A stretch of DNA of 64,000 nt, taken from assembly GCA_903813345.2 (NCBI GenBank), contig CAIIXF020000001.1, positions 32,156,556 through 32,220,555 on the forward strand, in the 5' to 3' direction. Source of the stretch: Owenia fusiformis (Eukaryota > Annelida > Polychaeta > Sabellida > Oweniidae). Every line of letters starts with the position of its first letter. Position 1 is the first letter of the stretch. The notes below the pieces were generated by a model, which was not told the DNA's origin, made no database searches, and worked only from the letters and a program-made list of their open reading frames with translations. Position numbers and translations under genes: made by a program. Positions 58,401 through 64,000 of the stretch are shown here, piece after piece.

Positions 58401-61400
58401 TTCACTTTGAGTACCATATAGCCATGAAGTCAATATCCTATGGCTACAATATCCACACAGTCTAACCAACAAAACTCACACAAAGTTGATAAATCGATGA
58501 ACCACAGGTTTTCTAAAACCCTATGATTAATCCTGAATCTAAATTCTAATTAATTCTAAATTACAGGTAGAAGTCAGCAGATGTGAACATATACTTTAGG
58601 AGCACACTATACCTAGAAAGCTTAAGCAACAAAGTACACAAAAAATTAACTTTGGCTTCTCAATTGTACCTCTGAGAGTTCCGTCAAATGTTGTGTTCTG
58701 GGGACCAGGAATAAGTCCTACTAAACTTTTCCAATGATTATCACGAAGTTTTTGACATCTTAAAGTGACTGGATCATCGCCATAATATCGCTAGTAGAAG
58801 TAAATAAAGAATCAACAGGTTACTGGTTGTAGTTGCCATCTGACTAGAGTTAAGCCTTTTGTAATCTTATAAAACAACATTGTATGAATTTATACTTATA
58901 TTTAGTATTGTGTTCCCTTTACATATTACATCACATAACATTATTCCACAATACAAGTATTTTCATGGCATTAGCTAGGAATAAAAATTAATGTCTGATA
59001 TATAATTCTCAAGATGTATTTCATGAATCTCTTTCAAGAACTGTTTTAAGAAATATAATAAAGTCAAACAACCCACCATGCAAAGTTTTTTAATTTTTAA
59101 TATGACCATGGTAGATTAATGCTCTCATAAGATTATGCTTTGAATTTAAATAACCTTTATGAACAGGATCAATGATTTATTATATAACATTAATGTAAAT
59201 ACATTTTCTATATTTCTAATAGGCTGATTTAAACATAAAATCCTATATTTTTTCAAAAAATATTTTACTTACTTAAATTACCTAATGCATATGTAATCTA
59301 AGTTGTAAAGCAATCTTTATTAATAATATCAAACTAATTGAAGATTTTGAACTTGGAAGAAAGTGATAGAGGAACTGATTCAAAAAGAGGTAGGCTAATT
59401 AACAACATAGAATTAACAGAAATAGAATAAACAGGTAAAAGTGCAAGAATCTAGAGGCCTTATGCAATAACATGCATGTACTGGCATCCCAAATATCCAA
59501 CAACACATATAAGTTGAGTCAGATCAGTCAATATAATGGCTCAGTTCACAAAAATGAGCATTCGAGTTTTATCAAGCTATCAATTGCAAGGCTATCTAGT
59601 TGAAACTGTACAATACTGAATCTAATAAGCAACATTTAGAATTAATTAGAAACCTACCGTTCTAACCATTTCTAATTTTCTTATATCATATTTTACTCTG
59701 TTTGCCCTGAAATAAACAACTGAAACTTTTACGACATAATTCTATGATATTTGGAAATTTTAGAAACTTGTCTGAAACAAAAATGGCGGTCATAAAAAGG
59801 AAAATAGATCGCTTTTCAAAGATTGCATCATTTAGAGCAATATATTGGGCACATTTTCTGAAAAATTCAAAAGATTCTGTTCAGTGACCTTTCCTTACTA
59901 TATTTGCACATAGCCATCTTTAGATAGATCTCTCAGGAGATAGCTTTGTGTAAACTAAGTAAACCTTTCCCACCTCCTACTTTTAGCTATTTTTCAGTCA
60001 CATTTTCAGAGTGCTGAAAGGTTATTTCATCATGTTTAGGGTCATTCTGACCATGAACATTGTGATCCTGGACCTGTAAATGGTATGTGGAACTAGTTGA
60101 ATTGACTGGAGGTCAAAACAGAACTCTGTTATCTTTGTTCAAAAAATGTCTAAAAATGCAAAAGTTTTTGTCAATTCCTGTTTTGTATTACACATTAAAA
60201 TAACGTTTTTGACGTAGCATTGCATTACTTCTCTCCTTTCACACATCACTGACAGGCATAGTCTTTAATTCATGCTACTGCGATTTGCATGGCAAGTCAC
60301 ATGCTATCTATTGCAAGACTTACGCCTGCCACAACCGTCGCCATGTTAATCAGTGTTTTTTAAGTAGCGCAAGGATGCTGTCATGACCGTGGTAGTGTTA
60401 TCGTGTAAGCCTGGTATAACCGTGACAGGCTGGTATAACCGTGACAATGCTGTATTCTATTGCAAGGCCTGTCATGACCCTGGAAGTGTTATCGTGGAAG
60501 CCTGGCGCGACCGTAGCCTTTATTGTGGTTTATAAGCGAATGTGAATATTAATGTATAGTAGTAATTTTGATTTTGACATGATTAAGGTAGTTAAACACC
60601 ATGATCATAGTATTAAACTGTTTAATTGTAATGGGGATCACTTAAAATTGTTAAGGATATTCCTGGCATTAATGTCATACATATTTACTAGTCATTGCAA
60701 TACATCATAACGGTCATAGTAGAACTAAGGCTAAATCTCTACATTACCACCCTCATACCTGGCCTTGCAATACTATATTACATTGTCACGGTCATACCAG
60801 GCTTTGCGATCCCATAATACATTGTCATGGTCATGCCAGGTTTTCAAATACACATTGTCACGGTCAATTATAGCAATCATAAATTTCTACATTACCACTC
60901 TCATACCCGAACTTGGAATACTATATCACATTGCCATGGCGGTCATACCAAGCCTTGCAATACTATATTACATTGCCATGGTCATGCCAGGCTTTGCAAT
61001 ACACATTGTCACGGTTATAGCAGTCCTAATCGTAAATTTCTACATTACCACTCTCATACCTGAACTTGCAATACTATATTACATTGTCACGGTCATGCCA
61101 GGCCTTGCAGTACTATATTACATTGTTACGGTCATACCAAGCCTTGCAGAACTATATTACATTGTCACGGTCATGGCAGGCATTGCAATATAATACAGCA
61201 TTGTCGCGGTTATACCAGGCTTTCACGATAACATTACCACGGTCATGGCAGGATCCTTGCGCTACTTAAAAAACACTGAATAACATGGTGACGGTTACGC
61301 CAGGTGTTAGTCTTGCAACAGATAGGGTCTCTGGCAAGTAGACATAAAGTATACCTCCACCACTGGATCTACTTCCGGTTACCCCCATAAATGTGAGGTT

Positions 61401-62087
61401 ATTTTGAGTTTTTTTTATTATTTTTGATTTTTTTTCTCAAAATAACCTCACAAAGCTTACTTTGTTGATTCTACGGGGATTTTTTCTTGAACGCCCATGG
61501 TAGAAGACATGCTAAATTTGTACTAAAATAATCAAATTTTATAAACTTTTTTATTATTTTCGTATCGACAAGACATTAATCATCAACTTGCTACAAAAGA
61601 TAGCCCTCGAAATAATCTATTAATTCTTTTAATGACGATCTAGTACGGATAACAGAAATTTCTCAAACATTTTCAATTTTGTACTTTCCTTCCAATTTTG
61701 CAAATTACTCCCGTTATAAAGCATCGTTTCGACTGATAGATCGCTCATTACATTGGAAAAAGAATCATCTTTACAGAAGAGAAGAAAAAAGGTAAGGGAA
61801 CTGCTGATATTGTTCGGACTTGAATCTTCAAATCATGTAAACAATTCCCCAAAGAATCAATATAGTAAACTTTGTGAGGTTATTTTGAGAAAAAAAATTC
61901 AAAAATAATAAAAAACGTCAAAATAACCTCACATTTATGGGGGTACTTCCGGTAAGCCTGATGAACTGATGAGTGATGTTTCAAAAACACATTTTCTTCA
62001 TCATACACTACTTTACAAATACTTACCATTGTATTCCAGCTTCCAGGGGCCTCGGTTAGGGTCCACCATCCGCCTGGCGCTCCGCAT
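28474..62087 (-). CDS. CSPP1-like multi-exon gene with seven GKxGxGAP motifs (whole span, exons listed separately)
   Basis: Nineteen GT-AG bounded segments join in frame into about 721 residues. Seven motifs of the form [ND]-P-[WYF]-G-[KR]-x-G-x-G-A-P occur near residues 217 (NPWGKPGHGAP), 257 (DNFGKPGNGAP), 356 (DPYGKPGAGAP), 399 (DPWGKGAGQP), 446 (QGGHGGSGAP), 504 (DPFGKSGAGAPLKD) and 665 (DYWGRAGGGAP). Human CSPP1, a centrosome and ciliary-tip microtubule protein, has one closely similar site, NPWGKGGGGAPLRD, which is the basis of the family call. Charged, coiled-coil-prone segments lie between motifs (e.g. LRKARKEMAAAEVDIMQYKQ; LQKEMAEQKQHKQDW). The N-terminus does not match what I recall of vertebrate CSPP1, so it may be a related but distinct ciliary protein. 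Introns are loaded with mobile DNA. Exon 1/2 phase and the last exons are uncertain. Confidence 0.7.
28632..28683 (-). CDS. CSPP1-like gene, exon 19 (KHDNNFELEVSRQRQAK)
   Basis: Acceptor TTGAACAG, donor AAG-GTACAA, 52 bp. Entered with two bases from the previous exon, leaves in phase 0. The residues are charged and coiled-coil-like. An alternative acceptor four bases in (GCAAG) would change the phase. Confidence 0.5.
28946..29021 (+). repeat. Four perfect 19-bp tandem repeats
   Basis: GTACTTAATGTACTATGAT occurs four times without a mismatch, inside the 3'-most intron region of the minus-strand gene. Confidence 0.95.
29853..29881 (-). CDS. CSPP1-like gene, exon 18 (ISHDMNLGN)
   Basis: A 29-bp segment between TAATAAAG and CAG-GTTTGT. 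It links the phase-0 end of exon 17 to the phase-2 start of exon 19 exactly. The pyrimidine tract is weak, so it is supported mainly by phase. Confidence 0.4.
31309..31416 (-). CDS. CSPP1-like gene, exon 17, motif 7
   Basis: Acceptor TATTATTGCAG, donor GAG-GTAATA, 108 bp, phase 0-0. It encodes HQEAFSDYWGRAGGGAPTAE and ends LFNPRRE. This is the last motif of the series. Confidence 0.8.
31698..31940 (-). CDS. CSPP1-like gene, exon 16
   Basis: Acceptor CCTCTGTAG, donor AAAAG-GTACAA, 243 bp, phase 0-0. It contains GNPLRDPNTGFLLDQHLP and a highly charged end (AAEDRYRQRVVEKIKDKADS). An internal AG nearer the first methionine would put a stop in frame, so the upstream acceptor is preferred. Confidence 0.8.
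32205..32503 (-). CDS. CSPP1-like gene, exon 15, motif 6
   Basis: Acceptor AACAATTTCAG, donor CCA-GTAAGT, 299 bp. It encodes YDPFGKSGAGAPLKDTEGH followed by a charged helix (LQKEMAEQKQHKQDWKN). This is the exon closest to the human CSPP1 NPWGKGGGGAPLRD site, including the residues after it. Confidence 0.85.
32700..32820 (-). CDS. CSPP1-like gene, exon 14, motif 5 (diverged)
   Basis: Acceptor CTGCCTGCAG, donor GGAA-GTATGT, 121 bp, phase 0 in, 1 out. It encodes LHRQGGHGGSGAPVKTDSG. The aromatic and the lysine of the motif are lost but GxGAP is kept. It is preceded by a ~10.6-kb intron. Confidence 0.8.
33737..33964 (-). mobile_element. 3' end of a non-LTR retrotransposon with pentamer tail
   Basis: On the minus strand the segment runs through TACACCCCTCGGGGTGTC to AATAAAGTGAATTGAATTGA, i.e. 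a poly(A)-signal-like AATAAA followed by GAATT repeats. Short tandem 3' tails of this kind are typical of CR1/L2-like LINEs and SINEs. Only the tail is present. Confidence 0.5.
34629..35170 (-). pseudogene. Mariner-type transposase remnant (C-terminal part)
   Basis: The minus strand reads RKKRPELVDHFILH-(stop)-DNAPCH, later SSDMAP-(stop)-DFYFYGDLKSEFWGE and LKTEEDLKKVVLDRV. These are the second and third aspartate blocks of a mariner transposase (HQDNAPCH and SxDxAPCDF) with stops and small shifts. The N-terminal half and first aspartate are absent. It may be the decayed transposase of the 33010-43241 inverted-repeat pair. Confidence 0.7.
35458..35700. mobile_element. GCGTAGCCAG-ended MITE
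   Basis: The ends are GGCGTAGCCAGGGGG and, inverted, GGCGTAGCCAGC. GCGATCGCACCCCCC occurs near the left end and CGATCGCACCCCCC near the right. The middle (TTTTTATTTGAAGCTTCTAG) is shared with 5446-5500, 7180-7210 and 42530-42560, so it is the same family. Confidence 0.7.
36171..36275 (-). CDS. Possible alternative first coding exon
   Basis: An ATG-initiated 35-codon frame, MAIKSTFLNKSINLFYTA then a basic tail ending SSRRLKYGS, runs straight into a consensus donor TCG-GTAAGT. It ends in phase 0, and the next downstream exon of the CSPP1-like gene (32700-32820) begins in phase 0. It could give a short isoform starting at motif 5, from an internal promoter. It may equally be chance. Confidence 0.3.
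36868..36974. repeat. Near-perfect ~45-bp-arm hairpin
   Basis: GCGCCCGGCCGATGAGTATT then TTGTTCA on the left is mirrored by TGAACAAAATACTCAATCGG then CCGGGCGC on the right, with a ~16-base loop. CATTTGCTC flanks both ends in inverted orientation. GC-rich arms in AT-rich surroundings suggest a small MITE. Confidence 0.8.
38677..39478. mobile_element. 802-bp element with perfect 30-bp TIR and CTCAACCCC arrays
   Basis: The terminal 30 bp (GGTCATCTCAACCCCAAGTC...) at 38677-38706 are a perfect inverted copy of 39449-39478. Just inside each end sit 5-8 copies of ACTCAACCCC spaced by AGTAAA or AAGTCA, pointing outward. The middle is AT-rich with no ORF. This is a non-autonomous element with dense subterminal repeats. 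Confidence 0.85.
39479..42369. other. Intron sequence, one direct repeat and MITE fragments
   Basis: A fragment of the GCGTAGCCAGG family lies near 39570. A ~120-bp block containing TGGAGACTTGTT and TTTAAATATTTGAT repeats at 41060-41160 and 41250-41350. C-runs and G-runs are present (40950, 41690). No coding exon seen. Confidence 0.4.
42370..42648. mobile_element. CAGGGGCGTAGCCAG MITE with 5-bp ATAAA duplication
   Basis: The left end is CAGGGGCGTAGCCAG, and the right end, inverted, CATGGGCGTAGCCAG. ATAAA flanks both (42365-42369 and 42649-42653). Each end carries a G-run with TGCGATCGC. The same family occurs at 5520-5850, 35458-35700, 39570 and, as fragments, 9130 and 44580. Confidence 0.75.
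43376..43504 (-). CDS. CSPP1-like gene, exon 13, motif 4
   Basis: Acceptor TATGTAGTTACAG, donor ATCAAG-GTTGGT, 129 bp, phase 0-0. It encodes GGMFDPWGKGAGQPQRETDG and ends FYDPNIK. The proline of GAP is displaced here (GAGQP). Confidence 0.8.
43990..44030 (-). CDS. CSPP1-like gene, exon 12 (DPRLTKSLELSDTR)
   Basis: Acceptor GTATATTTCAG, donor CGG-GTAAGT, 41 bp, enters with one base from exon 11, leaves in phase 0. Confidence 0.7.
45076..46323 (+). CDS. Mariner transposase, two exons (45076-45798, 45943-46323)
   Basis: The spliced product is 367 aa, close to the usual ~340-350 of mariner transposases. The N-terminal ~110 residues hold two helix-turn-helix units (SRGETIKAVQDIYGKELMST and ISVRELSENVNISIGRTHFI) for TIR binding, with the linker GRPVK. 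Catalytic blocks are ITCDE, then HQDNAPCHR and SPDEAPCDF. 34 residues separate the second and third aspartates, the DD34D signature of mariner. It would cut and paste the element at TA. The third block has SPDE where SPDL is usual. The start is the first ATG after the left TIR. Confidence 0.92.
45799..45942 (+). other. Spliceosomal intron inside the transposase ORF
   Basis: Starts GTAAGC and ends CTACTGACTATTTCAG, with a canonical branch-point-like CTGAC 12-13 bases before the AG. Removal joins DYYAM to VLKRHLKRAFSKK in frame. Reading through gives a stop at 45883-45885 and loss of the last two catalytic aspartates. Confidence 0.85.
46629..47235 (+). repeat. Diverged direct repeats downstream of mariner
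   Basis: TATATGGTGCATTCTATCC at 46629 recurs as TATATAGTGCATTCTAAGC at 47177, each followed by ATTTCAAACTATAAA. The second copy is preceded by GGCCCACCCTG, a typical mariner-type end next to TA, so a lost or degraded element probably sits between. Confidence 0.5.
48421..48483 (-). CDS. Possible cassette exon of the CSPP1-like gene
   Basis: 63 bp between CTTCTCAG and GCTT-GTGTAA. With phase 1 entry and exit it reads LRCHDVKFGDLGEPKIEDKA and could be included or skipped between exons 11 and 12 without shifting the frame. The donor is only moderate. Confidence 0.35.
48484..49351. other. Intron sequence, nothing supported
   Basis: AT-rich. Near 49190-49330 there are repeated ACATACC/ACATTACC stretches that look like duplicated donor regions of exon 11, without clear exons. 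Confidence 0.35.
49352..49378 (-). CDS. CSPP1-like gene, exon 11 (QLRKNEPQ)
   Basis: 27 bp, acceptor AATGACATAG, donor CCCAAG-GTATGT. It enters and leaves in phase 1 and fits its neighbours. Short, so support is mainly phase and splice sites. Confidence 0.55.
50237..50294 (-). CDS. CSPP1-like gene, exon 10, motif 3
   Basis: Acceptor TTATCTTTCAG, donor CTG-GTAAGC, 58 bp, phase 0 in, 1 out. It encodes LKEDPYGKPGAGAPNRYPS, one of the best-preserved motif copies. Confidence 0.85.
50522..50972. mobile_element. 451-bp MITE with TTA duplication (Harbinger-like)
   Basis: The ends GGGGCGGGGTCAAAATAT are inverted, followed by a shared TGTTCATATGGAGACGAAAG, about 45 bp in all. TTA flanks both sides (50519-50521 and 50973-50975), the target preference of PIF/Harbinger. 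C-rich runs lie just inside both ends. No transposase. Confidence 0.75.
51740..52700 (+). repeat. Eight imperfect ~110-135-bp tandem repeats with AGGTCA direct repeats
   Basis: Each unit carries AACTTGTAGATGATTTTGAA, TTTGAAGCAAGTTGAAAAAA, TTTTTGACCTTGAGAAGG and GTCAGATTTGAACTTCTG in order. Several units contain AGGTCATTGAAGGTCA, two AGGTCA half-sites four bases apart. The array sits in the intron between exons 9 and 10 of the minus-strand gene. Frames across it are not maintained. Confidence 0.85.
53089..53118 (-). CDS. CSPP1-like gene, exon 9 (LQKNIIKTPD)
   Basis: 30 bp, acceptor CATAATTTTAG, donor GAT-GTAAGT, phase 0-0. It fits between exons 8 and 10. A symmetric short exon that could be skipped. 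Confidence 0.55.
53175..53512. mobile_element. Partial copy of the 20.2-kb foldback MITE
   Basis: Shares ATATAATATATCCATCCCGC, ATTTTTCAAAAGTTTAAA, TTTCATTGTATTGAAC, CCCAAACCCACTCAAGTA and ATCCAAAACCTCCCAGT with 20270-20650, in the same order. Confidence 0.75.
54279..54352 (-). CDS. CSPP1-like gene, exon 8
   Basis: Acceptor CAACTTTTGCAG, donor ATGATG-GTATGT, 74 bp, phase 1 in, 0 out. It encodes a coiled-coil-like stretch, HQIQEKAYKEQEEKLNDLRT. Confidence 0.8.
54598..54790 (-). CDS. CSPP1-like gene, exon 7, motif 2
   Basis: Acceptor ATTTTTTTAG, donor TTAG-GTACAT, 193 bp, phase 0 in, 1 out. It encodes DFHDNFGKPGNGAPQRTKSG, then GDPTIRFMDTQKGRA and a charged end, EQREQYHKDL. Confidence 0.85.
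54791..56175. other. Intron containing a promoter-like CpG-bearing patch
   Basis: No exon supported. At 55783-55830 there are AATATGGCGAC (YY1-like), GTCACGTGAC (palindromic E-box) and CTTCCGGAA (ETS-like) in close order. At 56040-56100 there are ATCATGGGAAAT and TTTCGCGCC (E2F-like). The cluster could be an internal promoter of either strand. The plus-strand frame at 55871-56077 is unconvincing. Confidence 0.35.
56176..56307 (-). CDS. CSPP1-like gene, exon 6, motif 1
   Basis: Acceptor GTTCCTCTATAG, donor AGT-GTAAGT, 132 bp, phase 0-0. It encodes MLQNYNPWGKPGHGAPKGSN, the copy closest to the motif consensus. Confidence 0.87.
56480..56594 (-). CDS. CSPP1-like gene, exon 5, coiled coil
   Basis: Acceptor TTAATATTTGCAG, donor AAG-GTAAGC, 115 bp, phase 2 in, 0 out. 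It encodes SAELRKARKEMAAAEVDIMQ then KQEKLLKQQQMVAERKK, strongly helical and charged. Confidence 0.85.
56962..57253 (-). CDS. CSPP1-like gene, exon 4
   Basis: Acceptor CTTCTACTTTTAG, donor AAAAA-GTGAGT, 292 bp, phase 1 in, 2 out, matching both neighbours. It contains YRGFPEEHFVGTKHPLSKSL, KKHVFDVNKPTIDTGHKG and PTTEPRPIRNPLQEK. This is the longest motif-free exon, probably a conserved N-terminal region. Confidence 0.85.
57254..58669. other. Intron, nothing firmly supported
   Basis: AT-rich. A 33-bp segment at 58235-58267 has splice-like borders, but the phase entering from exon 3 would end in a stop. Confidence 0.4.
58670..58790 (-). CDS. CSPP1-like gene, exon 3
   Basis: Acceptor CTTCTACTAG, donor AGAG-GTACAA, 121 bp, phase 0 in, 1 out. 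It encodes RYYGDDPVTLRCQKLRDNHW, then LVGLIPGPQNTTFDGTLR. Joins exon 4 in frame. Confidence 0.8.
59658..59706 (-). CDS. CSPP1-like gene, exon 2
   Basis: Donor ACG-GTAGGT. It encodes VKYDIRKLEMVRT into exon 3. The strong acceptor TTTATTTCAG gives 49 bp and needs phase 2 entry, which exon 1 does not supply. A weaker AG eleven bases in (start 59695) gives phase 1 and joins exon 1 in frame. Either that acceptor is used or an exon between 59.7 and 62.0 kb is missing. Confidence 0.65.
59776..60185. mobile_element. Single-arm copy of palindrome D
   Basis: Matches 6300-6650: ATGACCGCCATTTTTG-like start, then ATTGGGCACATTTTCTGAAA, GGTCATTCTGACCATG and TTGACTGGAGGTCAAA. It is interrupted by ~85 bp of unrelated sequence near 59890-59975. 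Confidence 0.7.
60304..61325. mobile_element. Foldback element with arrays of GGTCATGCCAGGC repeats
   Basis: The ends CTATCTATTGCAAGACT and its near-perfect inverse enclose ~180-bp arms (TTTTTTAAGTAGCGCAAGGA, CATGACCGTGGTARTGTTAT). The interior right of centre holds about ten copies of a 38-40-bp unit, TTGCAATACTATATTACATT plus GTCACGGTCATRCCAGGC, all pointing one way, with opposite-sense copies at the left. ORFs in this stretch simply read the repeat. Confidence 0.8.
61380..61945. mobile_element. 566-bp MITE whose arms are themselves hairpins, 8-bp TSD
   Basis: The ends TACCCCCATAAATGTGAGG are inverted. CTTCCGGT flanks exactly (61372-61379 and 61946-61953). Each arm contains TGAGGTTATTTTGAG followed by its own inverse, CTCAAAATAACCTCA, so each end can form a stem as well as pair with the other. 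An 8-bp duplication fits hAT, P or Merlin-like elements. Confidence 0.85.
62027..62087 (-). CDS. CSPP1-like gene, first coding exon
   Basis: ATG at 62087, then MRSARRMVDPNRGPWKLEYN and donor ATG-GTAAGT, phase 1 out. A second in-frame ATG (MVDPNRG) begins at 62069 and may be the real start. GC content is higher than the flanks, as expected for a first exon. Confidence 0.6.
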
Positions 62088-62445
62088 TTTGTTAAGGTGG
62101 CCCCAGATTTAACTAATTTAACGTTTCACCTGATCAAAATTCATTTTGAGCTCATTTGTTGAAGTAATTGTCATGGCGCTGCAAACAATTGGATTTGGGA
62201 AACGACAGGGTAGAATGGCTTACAGAAAACAATATGTATATGATATTAATTTTCGGCTACACTGTTTTACTGATTTATAAATTTTTTGAATTAATTTTAT
62301 ATATCATTGAACATATTTATGATGTTGAGTCAAATATCGACAGAGGATGAATACATTATATTTCGGAAACGATTACTTTTAAGTCTCAAAAATCTGACCT
62401 CGATAAACCGGAACCAAACCACAATGTACGCATGCGCATATGTGA
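62088..62445 (-). promoter_or_regulatory. Candidate promoter and 5' UTR of the CSPP1-like gene
   Basis: Just upstream of the first coding exon lie CCGGAA (ETS-like, ~62409) and ACGCATGCGCATATG (NRF-1-like, ~62427), both frequent in TATA-less animal promoters. The transcription start cannot be placed. A small plus-strand frame (62168-62350) with a hydrophobic stretch faces away from the gene. Confidence 0.35.
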
Positions 62446-62674
62446 GATTCCAGAATTAAACATTTTGAAAGTAAGTCTATGTTTTCTAGTTGTTTTGTTG
62501 TAAGTCGATGTATTTTCATCTTTCATTATCAATACAGCTCTCTAAATAGAATACATTTGGATCTATTTATGACACACATGTATCTTTGTCATCTTATTTT
62601 ATATACCAAAACCTGAAGTCTGTAGACTACAATTAGACTATTCTTTTTATTCTGTGATTTGTGAACCAGTTCAT

Positions 62675-62954
62675 TAGTTCAACAAGTTAAACCTAGTCTG
62701 GGCCTTATTTCTTATCTGACATATCTTGTGGCCCGCCCTAGGTTTAACTTCCGTGCCTATTCAGCCCTTGATGCAAAAATATTTAATGGTGGCCTATGGT
62801 TCCGCATGGAATTCGATGCGCGTTTAATTAATAACTGATGGTGGGAATTTGCAACAAACGAAAGCATAGCACGGAAGTTAAACCCAACCACGGCAACACG
62901 AACATTCAGATTAAAAAATGAAAGCCGTGGTATTGGGTTTAACTTGTTGAACTA
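62675..62954. mobile_element. 280-bp MITE with 9-bp TSD
   Basis: The ends TAGTTCAACAAGTTAAACC are inverted, and CCAGTTCAT flanks exactly (62666-62674 and 62955-62963). Inner pairs include GGTTTAACTTCCGTGC and CACGGAAGTTAAACC. A 9-bp duplication is typical of Mutator-like elements. No ORF. Confidence 0.85.
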
Positions 62955-63199
62955 CCAGTTCATAAGATAGACTTACAGTTGGGGACAAAAATAAATGAAA
63001 GGTCGATTTTCGATCACCATTTCCTAATTATGGTGGTCTGAAAGCCCATAATTTCCAATATTGTCTAGATACATATCCCTTAAAATTTGTATATTTTACA
63101 TTTTGTATAATCTCATCCACTGATTTATGGGCTGCGGTTCCATGTAAGCAGTCACGAGCTAAAATGTCACGGCACTTAGCCATTTCTAACCATGCAACA

Positions 63200-64000
63200 T
63201 GTATACTGTACATTGCTACACATTGCTACACTGTGTCAAGCACCTATACATAGGCTGGAAAGCGGGGTAAACGGGGTACATATCCTTACCTGTATACTCT
63301 ACATTGCTACACTGTGAGGCAGCTTCTACACATACCATGGAGGTGGGGTAAGCGGGGTGCATACCTTTACATGTATACTCTACATTGCTACACTGTGTCC
63401 AGCACCTATACATAGGCTGGAAAGCGGGGTAAGCGGGGTACATACCTTTACATGTATTCTCTACATTGCTACACTGTGAGGCAGCTTCTACACATACCAT
63501 GGAGGTGGGGTAAGCGGGGTAAGCGGGGTGCATACCTTTACATGTATACTCTACATTGCTACACATTGCTACACTGTGTCAAGCACCTATACATAGGCTG
63601 GAAAGCGGGGTAAACGGGGTACATACCTTTACATGTATTCTCTACATTGCTACACTGTGAGGCAGCTTCTACACATGCCATGGAGGTGGGGTAAGCGGGG
63701 TAAGCGGGGTGCATACCTTTACATGTATTCTCTACATTGCTACACTGTGAGACAGCTCCTACACATACCATGGGGTAAGCGGGGTAAGCGGGGTACATAC
63801 CTTTACATGTATTCTCTACATTGCTTCACTGTGAGACAGCTCCTACACATACCATGGGGTAAGCGGGGTAAGCGCCGTTTACATGTATTCTCTTCATTGC
63901 TACACTGTGAGACAGCTCCTACACATACCATGGGGTAAGCGGGGTAAGCGCCGTTTACATGTATTCTCTTCATTGCTACACTGTGAGACAGCTCCTACAC
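63200..64000 (+). repeat. ~80-bp satellite running off the window end
   Basis: About ten units containing CATTGCTACACTGTG, ACACATACCATGG or CCTATACATAGGCTGG, GGGGTAAGCGGGGT and CCTTTACATGTATTCTC. Two main variants alternate at first, then a shorter form repeats. Long frames on both strands read the repeat and show no other coding sign. Confidence 0.9.

Noticed and set aside
60765-61269. Overlapping plus-strand frames up to 142 aa with SRSCQALQYYITL-like repeats
   Set aside because: Translation of the foldback element's internal repeat in several frames. No protein-like composition outside the repeat.
62168-62350. Small plus-strand ORF with a hydrophobic segment (MYMILIFGYTVLLIYKFF)
   Set aside because: Lies next to the promoter of the minus-strand gene and could be a divergent gene, but the frame starts at TTG and the in-frame ATG is internal. 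It has no recognisable family and no clear splice or poly(A) signal.
63216-63798. Minus-strand frames of 79-116 aa with repeated CSNVEYTCKGM-like units
   Set aside because: They read straight through the ~80-bp satellite and are open only because the unit happens to lack stops in that frame. The plus strand is equally open. No start context or splice sites.

Overview
This is an AT-rich window from a eukaryotic nuclear genome, most likely a marine invertebrate animal. I infer that from GT-AG spliced genes with kilobase-scale introns, a cilia/centrosome-type gene, and a transposon load of Ty3/gypsy, mariner, hAT-like and foldback elements of the kind common in lophotrochozoans and other invertebrates. 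The species cannot be told from the sequence. Two host genes are visible and they converge. The last two coding exons of a plus-strand gene lie at 19.9-21.0 kb (family not recognised). A minus-strand gene of about 19 coding exons runs from 62.1 kb down to about 28.5 kb and fills the right half. Its predicted product is about 720 aa, resembles CSPP1 (centrosome and spindle pole associated protein 1), and carries seven copies of a motif of the form [ND]-P-[WYF]-G-[KR]-x-G-x-G-A-P, each on its own exon.

Left part, region by region. 1-1899: 3' end of a Ty3/gypsy retrotransposon (internally deleted integrase, polypurine tract, 836-bp LTR). About 2.15-8.0 kb: an old inverted-repeat element whose right arm was split by a 3.3-kb element (4519-7814). 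That element holds a long palindrome (5261-7400), which was in turn hit by a 501-bp element (6674-7174). Matching target-site duplications show the order. 8053-19744: the most striking object here, an 11.7-kb unit flanked by very long inverted repeats. It carries one uninterrupted 1,502-codon ORF (10767-15275) followed by about 66 copies of a 49-bp satellite. The ORF ends in what I read as a FEN1/XPG-type 5' nuclease fold with all seven acidic metal ligands in order, then a cysteine-rich CXC-like tail. Its right end lies 144 bp upstream of the penultimate exon of the plus-strand gene.

Right part. The introns of the CSPP1-like gene are full of mobile DNA. There is a TA-flanked inverted pair 10.2 kb apart (33.0/43.2 kb) with a broken mariner transposase inside, an intact mariner (44690-46628) whose transposase ORF is split by a perfect 144-bp GT-AG intron and which sits inside a hAT-like element (44282-48324), and many MITEs with readable target-site duplications. 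A tandem repeat at 51.7-52.7 kb contains DR4-type AGGTCA direct repeats. Foldback elements with subterminal repeat arrays lie at 38.7-39.5 and 60.3-61.3 kb. The window ends in an approximately 80-bp satellite that runs off the edge. No convincing tRNA, rRNA or CRISPR feature was seen.
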